DNA of 52,033 nt, from assembly GCA_002081555.1 (NCBI GenBank), contig MZNV01001214.1, positions 1-52,033 of the forward strand, read 5' to 3'. This document shows positions 35,316 to 46,970 of this stretch, in pieces. The stretch is from Protostelium mycophagum. Taxonomy: Eukaryota; Evosea; Variosea; Protosteliida; Protosteliaceae. Numbering within the stretch: position 1 is the stretch's first letter; every line of letters starts with the position of its first letter. A program made the translations under genes and the position numbers. Below the pieces are notes generated by a model. That model had not been told where the DNA came from. It searched no databases and saw nothing but the letters and a program-made list of their open reading frames with translations.

Positions 35316-38300
35316 ATGATGAGGTCGATCGTATTTATGATGATGATCGGGCTGTCCCTCCAGGCCGACATGACATGGGTACAGACCAGCACGAAATCAT
35401 GGTATCCATTAAACAATAACACATATGATGCCACTTTCCTCCAAAACATGACGAGTTGGCAATGGGATGAATCCGTCACCTTATTTGGTTTTTACAACAT
35501 ACAATGTGAGTTCCTCAAGAGGACATCAAATCATTGACGCTATGCAGTTAATCGAACTCTATCCGTTGTTAGCGAATGGAGAAAGACTTCAGCAAACTGG
35601 GCCTTCAATCTTACGCCTCATCCATGTTACCCGAATCCTGCTGGCTGGTTTGGCATCACATGCACACTCGGCTCAGTCACCGCCATCTCTCTACCTTCTT
35701 CACAAATCAGATACACAGTGAGCTCGATCGATTAATATGACGTCTGTCACGTGGCTGATGTCTCTCAGCTTCCAGATGTATTCGGTGGGCTGAAGAATCT
35801 AACTTATTGGTGGATGGGAAATAATGGTGTTGTGGGTGCATTACCAGACAGCATCTGTAGCATGCCGAAGCTGACCTTCTTTAACATGAGTTCTAATTTT
35901 CTAACGCGGGTACCGGGTTGCTTCGGAACCATCCCAACGCTTGTCAATGTGGACATCACAATCAATCAGGTACCCAGGGCGAGATGCTAAGTCACTGTGC
36001 TGACGTCATCAGTTGACACAAATGCCGATCCCGGACCTGACGCAAATACCGGGATTGCGGTCCATAAACTTTAGCCAAAACATCCTCACAGGATCGTTCC
36101 CCAACATTACAGGACACCAGAACATCAATAACATCGTGCTAAGTGAGTATTCACCTCTTTGTTTTTCAATCTACGCCATGATGACATCATGTTGATGAGT
36201 TTAGACTCCAACACGCTGTCTGGAGCTATACCGGCATCTGTGGGAGATCTGTCTACATTGACACAGTTGGCATTGGCTGGAAACGGCTTCGTCGGAAACA
36301 TCGACTGGGGACTCGAGCGCCTCACGAACCTCACAGATCTAGATCTGGGATATACCCTGGTGACAGGTGATTGACATGATGTCAATATAACATTCTGACA
36401 TGACAGGGACACTTCCTGACATCACAAATCTTAACAAGTTGGTAAATATAGATTTGTCTTTTCTCTCCCTGGAGGGAGATTTCACGCCATACTGGAGCAA
36501 GCCAAAATTGAGCTCCGTCATCCTGAGAGTAAGAAGAATCATAACACGACCCATAATGACTTGTTGCAGGCCAACAATTTCACGGGCACGATTCCTGCGC
36601 TGGTGTCGACAGATTTCACTACCATAAGGGTGGGTTTGAATCACAAATAAATGGTAATGTTAAATCTTGCAGATTGATAACAACGGTTTCCATGGAGTTC
36701 TGCCCAGTCTCAGTACCCTCACCAATTTGACTACCTTGATTCTGGTAGACGATTCAACGTTAAGTTTAATTTGCTGACGCAAACAGGACAATAATAATTT
36801 CTCGGGTGGCCTGCCGAATTGTCCTCCAAAAATGACCGACATGTCTTTAAACAACAACTCTTTCACTGGAAATATTTCTGGAATATTGAGGTGCACCAAT
36901 TTATTCTATCTTGACCTGAGCAACAACTTGTTCTTCGGAACGATTCCGAGCAATATTATGACCAGCTTGCCGGTTGCCACAACACTCTACATGAGTAACA
37001 ACAGGTGACGTCATCTTCCAACAAGATGACACTGAAATTGTCTAGCTTCACCGGACCACTTCCAGCATTTCCCGCCGCGTCACTCGCAACGCTCGTCGAT
37101 TTTTCCTGGAACCAGTTATCACAGACGATACCAAAAATCGGAATGTTCCACTTACAGAGTCTAAAGCTAAACAACAACCGGCTGACGGGCTCAATCACCT
37201 CCAGCATCGCAGAAGGAGCGACCCATTTGAAGGTGACGCATCTGTCATTCTGACATATCTGACACCTGTCAGGTCCTTGACCTGTCATCCAACATGTTAC
37301 AGGGCTTGATCCCCAAGAATTTCGGAGAACTCATCAGTCTCACATTTCTGGGACTTAACAACAATCAGCTGTTTGGATACGTCCCCCACAGCTTTCGCAC
37401 CCTTCAGAGCCTCCAATACTTGAACATCGCGAACAATAGAAAGTTGGACTGGCCCACACTAGAGACCATCGACGGGATGACGGAGCTGGTCACGTTAAAC
37501 ATCTCCAATAACTTTATCACCGCATCCTTGCCCCCTAACATCGGAAACTTGACTCGACTCAGCGTGAGTGGATTTATTCACGTGTCAGCTGCATGATGGA
37601 AGGAGTGATGTTGACTGGAATTATAGACATTGGATGTCTCGAATAATTTAATGGTGGGGGACGTACCTCAGGGTTTACTGAACCTCCCCGTTCTGAAGAC
37701 GCTGCACCTCAGCAGAAACTTCTTTACCGGCCAATTCGGTATTCTGAATGCGGATACGGTGGATTTAGACATTAGTCAGAACCATTTTGAGGGGAATATT
37801 AACTTTGTTGGCGAGTTCACCGCCATCAAGACGTTTAACATTAGGTTCCCTCATCTTTTCGCTGAAAAATTTCTGATGCGTACAGCAACAACCACTTCTC
37901 TGGAACATTGCCGGCCATGAGTGGACAGAAGCATCTCATCTCCGCAGGTGACTTGTCGTTAAGACCTGTCAAAATGACATTTGTACAGATCTCAGTAACA
38001 ACCAGCTGTATGGGCAGATACCGTCATTGTCAGAGTTGCTTTCTCTCAACAACATAGATTTACACAATAACAAATTCGCCGGGTCAATACCTCCCTTGCC
38101 GTCAAATTTGGTCTCTTTGGATTTTTCCGAGAATTTTCTCGTCGACGCCTCCAACTTCACCGGTGGTTACGCTTCCTTACAGGTGAATTTTCGTGGAAAT
38201 TTCTACCATCTAAATCCGACAGACGTGCAACATGTCCCAGAACTCATTCATCTGCCCAGTACCTTGGAGCGGAGTTTCACAGTGTGGCTTCAATTGTGTT

Positions 38301-40209
38301 GCCGGAGATAATTCGACAGAAAGAGTTAGGCTCGTGATAAGATCGACGGAGCAAAATTTCAATCCGCCGGCGTTCTTGTACAGTATAAGTCATGCCACAA
38401 ATGTCACTTTGACACGACTCGACATCACAAGACTACAATTCGTCGACGAACCATACAAGAGGAATCTCGTCCCAAAGGTGACGTGTTCCCAGAACCCCAC
38501 GACTCTTCTGAGAAATTTCAGGTTTTGGTCGACCTGACCATTTTCCCGCCAGAATCATTCAACCAAGCTTCGTCCCCGAGAGTCTTCACCATGATACAAA
38601 AGCTCGCCATAACTCAACCTGCCATATTGGGCAGCAACGGATCCGCTGTTGTCTACAATTACATCCCGCCTGATCCAACATATAATGGCAACACGACCCA
38701 AGTCGTCATCGTCGGAGATGTCCTGTCAATAGGTGTGTTGAACTATAATTTCGGACTCTTCTGACGGGCTCAGAAACCATATCCGGATTAGCTGTGGGAG
38801 GAGCTCTACTTATCATCGCCATAGTGGCTGCAGTGATTGGATTGATCATCTACAAGAGATCTGTGAAGACCGCACTACAACAGTACATCATGGTAGATGT
38901 CAGTGACATACCACTCGGGGCTGCCAAAAAGTGAGATCCTTGTGGTGACATTGAATCTGACTTGTACAGATCCATAATCGATTTTGCAGAGATTAAGAAT
39001 ATGATCGTGAGTATTTGATACCCGTTCTCTATACTGATTGAAATTTCACAGAAAATCGGGGAGGGTGCATTCGGGGTCGTGTACAAAGCTAGATGGAGAG
39101 AGACAAGAGTGGCGGTCAAGCAGATAAGAGCTGAACACGTCACTGAAGAACAACTAAAGAGCTTTCTCGTGAGTTGTAGTTATGTTGGTTATTGAAGCGA
39201 CTGACAAGCTCTTAGAGCGAAGTGGCTATTCTGCAGAATCTCAGAGCTCACCCCGTAAGTACTTCTTCACTACAACGCTTTCAATCATGCTGATTTATTG
39301 TAGAATGTGGTTTTATTCATGGGAATGACTTTTCCTCCCAACCCTCTCTCCATGATCTGCGAATTTTGTGAGGGTGGAGATCTACAAAGTTATTTGAGAA
39401 GGCACGAAGTCAGTGATGCACAGAAGATTAAATTCATCATCGGCATCGCCAAGGGAATGCACCATCTACACATGGAGAAGATCGTCCACAGGTCAGATTT
39501 TCCAGATCTTTTTAAAATTAATTTTGAAATCAGGGATTTGGCGGTAAGAAATATCCTCTTGACCAAATATTTGGAACCACAAGTGGCCGATTTTGGCCTC
39601 TCCAGAGAGACTTCGTCAGCCGAAAGCGCATCTACAACGACGTCTGTGGTCGGCCCGCTCAAGTGGATGTCGCCAGAAGGTGACCAAAAGATTACTTTCC
39701 ACATGCTAATTTGTTGCAGCCATTTCGAAGCGCGAATATTCCAGCAAATCGGACGTCTTCAGCTTCGGTGTGGTGGTGTGGGAAATTGTTTGCAACAAGG
39801 AGCCTTGGGAAGATTACAGCCCGGTGGAGGCTGCTTTCAATGTTGTCGCTCGCGGCCTCAGACTTCGACTGCCGGAGGAGTGTCCACCCATGCTCAGAGC
39901 CATCATGATAGGTTCGTTCGTTCCAAGAAATTCAGCTGAAATTTCCCAGAATGCTGGCTAGAAGAACCTTATGAACGACCTGACATGGGACAAATCGTAG
40001 AATTCCTCACTAATGGAGCTGTTCCGTTGAGTCTCAAAACGATAGATGAGGACGACTGCGAAAAGCCATGGGTAGAAATCCCGGCTCCAGAAGAACCTGC
40101 AGAAAATTACGGAGCATTTGAGGAGGGAGGACACTATGCAACCATAGAATCAAAATTGAGTTACGAAAGGAGAGTGAATGGCAGGCAATCCCCCACAAAA
40201 CAATATTGA
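35316..40209 (+). CDS. LRR receptor-like kinase with tyrosine-kinase-type catalytic loop
   Basis: This is a single-pass cell-surface receptor. The start at 35316 gives a signal peptide (MMRSIVFMMMIGLSLQA). An LRR N-cap follows (TPHPCYPNPAGWFGITC), then about 20 plant-type repeats with LxxLxLxxNxLxGxIP spacing (for example LMSLDSNTLSGAIPASVGDL-like and LGLNNNQLFGYVP), interrupted by many introns placed at repeat edges. A second extracellular region (about 38280-38740) precedes the span GLAVGGALLIIAIVAAVIGL. The kinase has IGEGAFGVVYKARW, VAVKQI, HRDLAVRN (completed across an intron), VADFGLSRE, PLKWMSPEA and SDVFSFGVVVWEIVCNKEPW. HRDLAVRN plus KWMSPE is the tyrosine-kinase pattern rather than plant RLK or typical TKL. 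The tail has tyrosines in ENYGAFEEG, HYATIESKLSY and a final KQY. Confidence 0.93.
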
Positions 40210-40724
40210 ACTTAATGCACATATTTGTATCATCACCACAATTACTATAAAAGCCATGAGCATGTCATTCCATATTAGTATCCAAAAGTTCGCATGCTTT
40301 CCTTTGTTCATGATGGAGGTGTTGGGTTTGGGACAACTATCTGGTGTTCCCGACAGCGCATACGAATTATGGCGAATCAAAACCTAATGAACTAACTCAT
40401 GCCTTCATAATCACTGGTCTTGTCATGTTTGGGGTATCCACAAATGATCCTCTTCAATTGCAACCAGGGATTGCGTTTACTCGTTTACTCGTTTACTCGT
40501 TTATTCATCCGCAAGTTGGCCTGTTTTACAACTGGCCTGCGTGCATCGCACGTGCGGTGATCGGCCTCTGGGCCTAGCCGTTACCCCGGCTCAGGGTAAA
40601 GTATTGGTGATTGTCGGTTCGTGCCTCTATGTCTTCTATATATATGGAAAATATCCTATTCGTCATTTGGGACTCTGCGTACTTATTTGCTTGTTGATGG
40701 TGTCGTGGGTCTATTGGATCTCTT
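40210..40724. other. Convergent intergenic region with short repeat and small hairpins
   Basis: The region lies between the receptor-kinase stop (+) and the UPF2 stop (-). It holds the 56-bp repeat copy at 40484-40539. After it, a GC-rich stretch (about 40545-40605) can form small stems, for example TTACCC pairing with GGGTAA around 40580-40600. A 78-codon hydrophobic frame starting at 40541 lacks a good ATG and is not supported as a gene. Confidence 0.5.
40484..40539. repeat. Copy A of a 56-bp dispersed repeat
   Basis: This begins with direct repeats of the 8-mer tttactcg, with one extra upstream copy at 40476, and continues into ccgcaagttggcctg and acaactggcctg. It matches copy B at 51489-51544 at all but one position. 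The pair AGTTG...CAACT can form a small stem. Confidence 0.85.
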
Positions 40725-43700
40725 CTACAAACTGTTCACAGGAAGCAAGCATTCAGTGTGTGATGAGTTGTAGATAAATGCACTATAATATTCCCTTTTT
40801 ATATGATGACTTCCTCCAATGTGAATTAGTGTTCTCTTGACGGGTGGCTTCTGACCTCTTCCTATAGCACCTCTCCCTGCTGCTGGGGGTTTTGTAATTT
40901 GGAGAGCGCCAAGACCTGAAGCCATGAGATCCTCACGAGGTAATTCGACGAGCTCTTCCTCTTCTTCTCTCTCTTCATATTCCAAGACCAATCTATAGGA
41001 CTTCATTTCGTGCAACAATATGGCTCTACAATCTACCTCTTCAATTCTTTCTGTTCCTCTCTTTGCATGCTGTGTTTTACAAGTGTGTTTGCAGCGAGTG
41101 AGCATTCTGCAGGAATATTTAAGCTTTTTGTCATTTGCTTGTTCCCCTTTTTCATCAAAACTTTGAATTGCACCCCACTACTTCCCCTCTCCATGCTCTC
41201 TGATCTCTATAAGAGAGTCAATATGATATTTATTTGTAATAATCACCTCTTTTCCTTCCTCGTCGACCCTGCCTCTGTTCGAATTGACCATAGAGGCTGT
41301 TCTCAATAGATTTATTGGTATGGTCATATCCATTGCTCGAGATTGTGTTCTACCCTGCATATATCGTGAGTATATATCTTTTCTAAACTTTACAGACTTG
41401 AATTTGTCGCCTGCTCTCTAAGCTCTCTTGAACAAGTTTTGATAACTCGCGGTCAAATTCATCATCCTCTGTCTGGTCTGAAGCTCTTGTATGAAATCTT
41501 AACGATATCTCTTCTTCTACCTCCTCTTTATGTTCATTCTCAGATTCCTCAGAATATTCCTCATTGTCATCTTCATGGTTCAGTATGTACATATACATAT
41601 ATATATATACATATATATATATATACATGGTAAAGATATTACCTTCATCCTCATTATCTCTTCTTTCTTCCACACTGTCATCGCTCTCTGAATGATCCTC
41701 ATTCCCATTCGTTACTTTGATCACGTCCACGCGTGTTGGTGTTCCAGGAATGATATTATTCTGCATATCTCATCATCTTCTGTAAAATAAATAGAGTATT
41801 ACCTGAGTGGCATTGGAGGCCTGCTCTTGTCTACATATCTCTCTTTCTTCTTCTTCCATCTTCATTATCGCCTCATTTAATGCCTGAAGATTTATTATAT
41901 TATATATAGAGTATCCATACCACAATATTTGTAATCCTCTTCAGTTGTGGTCTTAGCAGCTCAAGCAAATCGGATATAGTAAACTCCACATCGTTTGACA
42001 TGTTGGACTTGGAGAGGATATATCTCTGAAAATAAAGCAAGAAACGGTCTAATCTTCTCTTAGAGGAGCCCCTATCAAAGTATTGTCCACAGGTATCCAA
42101 GAGTGTGCAAACGAGCCGTACGCGGAAACTGTCCCCGGGTGGATCGAAAGTATTTGGCTGAGGGTCTGGTATGACCTATCTTCCTCACTATCTTTCCTCA
42201 TCATTCACTGTACCTGTCCCCCTTGTGCCGCCTGTTCAGGGGTGATGTGATTCTGTTGTCCGTGTGTGATCAGCATATACAAGGTGGAAAATATTAATTG
42301 TGATTCTACAACGCAATAATTGTACAATTCTCCCAAAAATTTCAAGTTTGCGATCTGTCTCTGCTGCATCTTAAAATCGTTCTGTTCTAACTGTGCCCTA
42401 ATGCACTATTCTATTTAGTAGATATTGCGAATATATTATAATACCTCCATCAAGAGATCAACAATCTTCACAGGAAGGAGTTCATGGTATACAGATAACC
42501 CCGATATGAGACTAGCCACTAGATGGATATTGCTATATTTACCCTTGTGTAGCTTAGACATTGTCTGTACAGTGAAATCCAGATTCTCTTCTGTCCATTG
42601 TATTTTCCTCAATTGTTTTAGAACCAACTAAGGAGGTCAGATCTATTCATCTATATCATCTTCGTGCCTTGATGGAATTTTTGTTTAGGTCTTGGTATAT
42701 TAATTTAATGATATAGAGATGTATAGGGGGAAGGTGTGATGCTTTGTCCTTATGAGCTTGTTTCTCCGGAGGGATACATTGGTAATATGCATTCTCCACC
42801 ATCGTGTCAAGTCTATTGGGTAGATTCTGAGCCTTCTTTAATCTCATCATCTTTTCTAATCTATCCTATTTATTAATATGAAATATATCATTGATAGTAT
42901 TTATTAATCTATAAACATCATGTTTTACTCACAAATTCTTTGTGCGCACGTGTGTATCCGGGGATTTGTAGAGAAATCTACCGCATGTTTCGCATAGATT
43001 GCAAGCAACATCTATATTGTGATGTACAAAGTCATCAAGGCATAGCTTCAAGCACTGTAGAATAGTGCTTGAAGGGCAAACTTTGAATTTGGTGAGCTCC
43101 CCAAGGAATCTAATATTCTTGATCTTTGTCTCGATATTGATCTGATCTTTTTCTTTGAACAGCCACTGGAATTCTTCCTGATTCCTTTCAGATTATTTGA
43201 TGTATAAATATTTATATTTAGGATACCTCCAGCATGGATACTAATTGTGGGCCAATATCCTTGACACATTTGTTCAGCACTGCCACCATTCTTGCATAAT
43301 ACGGCAACAATACCAATTGCGTTCTGGGAACACTAAAGAGTGTCTTAACGAGTCTCTTTCTGTGTAGCTTGTTGTTCACGTAGCAAAACTCTTTCGCAGC
43401 CTCGTCTATCAGGTCTCTGTTTACACAAGTTGGAAGTTTATACAATATAGCTTCAAAACTTGAAGATGCTCCTGCTGGTGTCGATGCCTATACATATCAC
43501 TTTGTGAAATCTCTTCATCATCTTACCTCTTCTTTCTCCTCTTTCTTCTCTTCTTTCTTTTCCTCTTTTTTCTCTTCTTTTTTTTCTTCTATCTTCTCTT
43601 CTTTTTTCTCTTCTTTTTTTTCTCTATCTTTTCCTGAGTCTCGCAGAGTTTCTTTTTTTTCATCCTCCTTTTCATTTTTATCTTCAGGATCATCACCCTT

Positions 43701-44996
43701 ATCTCTACTCTCTGAATCCCCAAATAAAACTCCCGGAAGACCCAAAGACCTTGTGAGATTAATCTACTGACCATGTTATAGTGATAGTACCTCAAGTCCG
43801 GTACATTCTCGTAGAAAGATCTTGTGTCTTCGTCATCAAAAGGAGAATCAGAGGATATCTCTTTAGCTTCTCTAATTCCAAAAGAGACGGTGATGGTGGT
43901 ATCAACACGTGTCACACTGTGGTCCTCTGACAGTTGGGGTATATCCTTCTCCAACTTTAATAGTTCGGCAAGAGATGTTAAATTGGTTAAGAGCCTTTCA
44001 AATGATTTTCTGGCCTTGTCATAAGCTTGCGAAGCCGCTTCACTGAGCTCTCCTCGACTCTCCATCGTCTGATGATTCTCCCTCTCACGTGTCTTCAGCT
44101 CTTTATGCTCTACAACCAGATGATTGCACCCCACACGGAAATATTTTTCTACCTTTCATTATGAGAGGGGATATAAAGATGTAGTTGATACCTCATTGAG
44201 AAAAGCCCTCTGTTGCTCGGGTGTCAGTACCTGTTCCTCTGAGGCGCTTTGTTTGGCTTCTGATAATTGTTGACATGGATTCTATTTTGATTAGATTGTT
44301 TATACCTTGATCTGTAGAAGCTATAGGCCGTGGAGCTATTCTTTGCAAACCGAAGACCTCCTCCGCTGCTCCTCTGACAAAACTGAGTACAAGCGGCAGA
44401 TTGACAAATGAAAATTCCTTGTCTTTGTGCTGTTGTGGATGTGTGATTTGATGGTGATCAGCATGTATGAGATCTTGAAGAATGTGAAGCAGTACATCGC
44501 TCTCTTTTAAGATTCCCACCACAAATAATTCTCCCAACAGGCGAAAAGTCATCCTTTTCTTAAGTGCTCTTGCATTTTTCTCTTGTTCTGTTTCTGGAGT
44601 ATTGACTGTTTGAAAGAATTTTAAGAGAGCTGGAAGGAGCTGTGGCGTGAAGTCGGCGTAACGTTGGTGCAAGAAAGAACACACTTTCACGGCGGCGAGT
44701 ATGTCTGTTGCTTTTAATTTGGCCTCTGCGATGGAGGCCACAACTTCGCTGATAAACTTCGTAGAATTGAGGGAATTGGCTTCTAAACATAAGGAGTCTT
44801 TCTGATCTTCGCTCAGCTGCTTCAATTTTTTGATGAATGAGGTGTTCTTTTTGATGGAAGAATCCCCAGTGATCTGTGCTCGTTTCGTATTGGCGGCGGT
44901 GTTGGCCGCTCTCAGTTGTGATTTTTCCTGTCTCTCACGAGCAAGTTTCTCGCTCTCCCTCTTAGCGGTCGCTGCCGCTTCCTCCTCCTGTCCCAT
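40725..44996 (-). CDS. UPF2: UPF2 (NMD2), nonsense-mediated mRNA decay scaffold
   Basis: UPF2 bridges UPF1 and UPF3 in mRNA surveillance. The start at 44996 (MGQEEEAAATAKRESEKL) opens a charged region, followed by MIF4G-1 (NTSFIKKLKQLSEDQKDSL, FISEVVASIAEAKLKATDI, VCSFLHQRYADF). A linker with a long lysine/glutamate run (about 43530-43630) precedes MIF4G-2 (YKLPTCVNRDLIDEAAKEF, KRLVKTLFSVPRTQLVLLPY). MIF4G-3 follows (FKMQQRQIANLKFLGELYNY, DPPGDSFRVRLVCTLLDTCG). The C-terminal UPF1-binding region has EFDRELSKLVQESLESRRQ and TQSRAMDMTIPIN, then an acidic/basic tail ending near 40725. The gene has roughly 15 introns. It diverges from the ESCO gene across 152 bp. Confidence 0.93.
41587..41630. 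repeat. TA/CATA microsatellite in a UPF2 intron
   Basis: This is a run of alternating T/A with occasional C (tatatatacatatatat). It lies in an intron of UPF2 between the exons reading NEDEG and NHEDDNEEYSEES. Confidence 0.8.
43529..43630 (-). repeat. Low-complexity lysine/glutamate tract in UPF2 coding sequence
   Basis: A pyrimidine-rich stretch on the plus strand encodes repeats of KKEE and related units in the linker between MIF4G-1 and MIF4G-2 of UPF2. It is likely a flexible or helical charged linker and prone to length change. Confidence 0.75.
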
Positions 44997-45148
44997 GATC
45001 TGTGTGTGCAATTGTTGGATGTTGATGTGTTTTTTGTCGTTGCGATATCTTCGGATTTCCCTCCAACCGGACTCCTTCAAATTTTCAACAACAAACCCGG
45101 AAGCAGAAGACGTGATTCTCATCACGAACCTCCTCACGTAAAAGAGAC
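44997..45148. promoter_or_regulatory. Divergent promoter region, UPF2/ESCO
   Basis: The chosen ATGs of UPF2 (-) and the cohesin acetyltransferase (+) are separated by 152 bp. On the minus strand the frame stays open through this stretch, so UPF2 could start farther upstream, which would shrink the shared region. Confidence 0.5.
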
Positions 45149-46795
45149 ATGAAGCAACAATCCATAGCTGCCTTTTTCGGAGGCTCTTCTCTCAAAACAA
45201 CGGATAATGGGGTTAAATCGACGCCCAAGACAACCACGCTCTCACACTCGTATGACACGGTCAAATTGACAAAAGCACTTTCAAGTAAGACTTCTCGTGG
45301 TACTCTGTCTAAGACTAGTAGGTAGAAACCAAACACCACGAAAAGAAGCGAAGAAAGCTCTTGTTCACCCAACCATTCCGGCTCTAAGGCCTGTTGTTTC
45401 AGAAGACGCAACAATTTTCAAAATCGTAGAGGAAGAATTAGTGGAGGATGAGGAGGTTTATAAAACCGGCGACTCATTAAAAGAGAACCTCGCCACAACG
45501 TTGAACATGGAGATTCACAAAGAGGCAACATCGGATGAGCTTACTTTAGAAGATGTATTTGCGACACCTGCCGCCACTCCTCGAAAGATGTCTCTCTCCA
45601 ACCCTGTTTCCTCTCCTACCCCTATAACCTCTCCTGCCCCTATAACCTCTCCTACCCCTATAACCTCTCCTACCCCTATAACCTCTCCTGCCCCTATAAC
45701 CTCTCCGTCTGAACCCTCTCAGAGGACGGAAGAAGTTCTCTCCAGTCCAAACACAACACCTAAAAAGAAGATTATGACATTCTCTAAGAGGCGCCCATTT
45801 GCTACTATTGACCCTGAGAAGACAGAGTTTGAGTCTGTTGAGTTCAAAAGTGAAGTGGGCGACATAAAATGGGCTCACTCAACCTTGAATATCGGAACGA
45901 TCAACAGCCCCAGGAAGAAGGCCAAGGTCCAGGAGGTGATCCAGGTTGAACTTTCTTTTCAATCCCTCTCATCCATATCAGCCATCTACAACCCGACTTG
46001 AGCAGAGTTTTCTCGATTTTGGACAGAAAGATTTTGGAGCACCGACGGAATGCAATATATGTAGTATGAAATATCAGAAGGGAAAGGAAGATGATGAAGT
46101 ACTGCACAAGAGTTTTCATAGAAGATTCTTGGAATCGACGTCAGATTGGATAGATTTCCCAGTGAGAATATATAGTGATAATGAAATGTGGAATACTGAA
46201 TAGGATAGGGATGGAGAGAAGAGAGAGTGGTCAATATCTCTATCGATGGTTCACGCATTCTACTTATCACGTCATCGGACCCAAATTATACCTCTGCAAA
46301 AATCAAGCAGTTGGGTGAAGTGATGAAGCGTGAGATTGGTGCGGGACTGGAAGACAATTCACCAACAGAAAAGGTTATCTGTGATAAGATTTTGTTATCT
46401 ATTTTCTCAAGCCACTCTGAAGCTGACTGGTTGTAGATGTTATTGTACGTTTGTAATAAGAAAATCATTGGGTGCATCATTGCTCGTTCAGTTCCATTCG
46501 CCCACAGGAGACCTTGTGATGGTCAGTGATAGTCACAAGAAAGATATTAAAATATACAGGGGTGACAATTGTAAATGGAAGCAAGGAGAGTGCGGGGATG
46601 TGTATCACACGCTTGTGGGTTCATAAGAATAAGCGAAGACAAAAGATTGCCACCAAGCTTTTGGACACTTTGAGGTCCGAATTTAGCTACGGAGGCGTGA
46701 TGAGCAAAGATGACGTGGCATACCTCCAACCGACCAAAGATGGCAACGTTTTTGCAGAAAAATATGGTGGGAGGAAGGACTACCTCACGTTGTAG
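45149..46795 (+). CDS. ESCO/Eco1 cohesin acetyltransferase
   Basis: Eco1/ESCO enzymes acetylate the cohesin subunit SMC3 during S phase to lock sister chromatids together. The start at 45149 gives MKQQSIAAFFGG, where QQSIAAFF is a PCNA-interacting (PIP) box. A disordered region follows, with a TSP/ITSP repeat, then the family C2H2 zinc finger (SFLDFGQKDFGAPTECNIC, CSMKYQKG, DEVLHKSFH). The acetyltransferase part shows KKIIGCIIARSVPFAHRRP and TCITRLWVHKNKRRQKIATK. The end is RSEFSYGG, SKDDVAYLQPTKDGNVFAEK and YGGRKDYLTL. The stop TAG (46793-46795) lies inside a 37-bp tandem duplication and reads like this genome's TTGTAG splice acceptor. Confidence 0.92.
45611..45706 (+). repeat. Coding 18-bp minisatellite in ESCO
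   Basis: About five copies of an 18-bp unit (ctataacctctcctaccc, with gcc/acc variants) encode alternating PITSPT and PITSPA, a disordered serine/proline stretch. Each unit is six codons, so copy-number change keeps the frame. Confidence 0.88.
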
Positions 46796-46859
46796 ATGCA
46801 ATAAACGTTGATTAATCGGGGACACGTTGTAGATGCAATAAATGTCGATTGTTCGGGGA
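46786..46859. repeat. 37-bp tandem duplication spanning the ESCO stop codon
   Basis: Two copies (46786-46822 and 46823-46859) begin cacgttgtagatgcaataaa and end in cggggaca-like sequence, with a few mismatches near the middle. A third copy starts but diverges after cacg. The first copy contains the last codons and stop of the ESCO gene. Confidence 0.85.
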
Positions 46860-46970
46860 CACGGTCTTTCTTCATCCTGACATCAGCGGAAACGGAAATA
46901 CTTCCGTTTTGCCAGATCGAGCCGAAGAGACCCATCTGATCTTTGGGACGACACCAAAGCTGAGGCTCGA

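Noticed and set aside
40541-40777. Hydrophobic 78-codon frame and GC-rich hairpins after repeat copy A
   Set aside because: There is no suitable ATG. The hairpins do not form a tRNA cloverleaf or a known RNA fold that I can recognise.
43504-43770. Ser/Phe repeat protein on the plus strand
   Set aside because: It is the reverse complement of the lysine/glutamate tract of UPF2.
45546-45878. Arg/Gly/Tyr-rich repeat protein on the minus strand
   Set aside because: It is the reverse of the ITSP minisatellite inside the ESCO gene. No independent gene features were seen.
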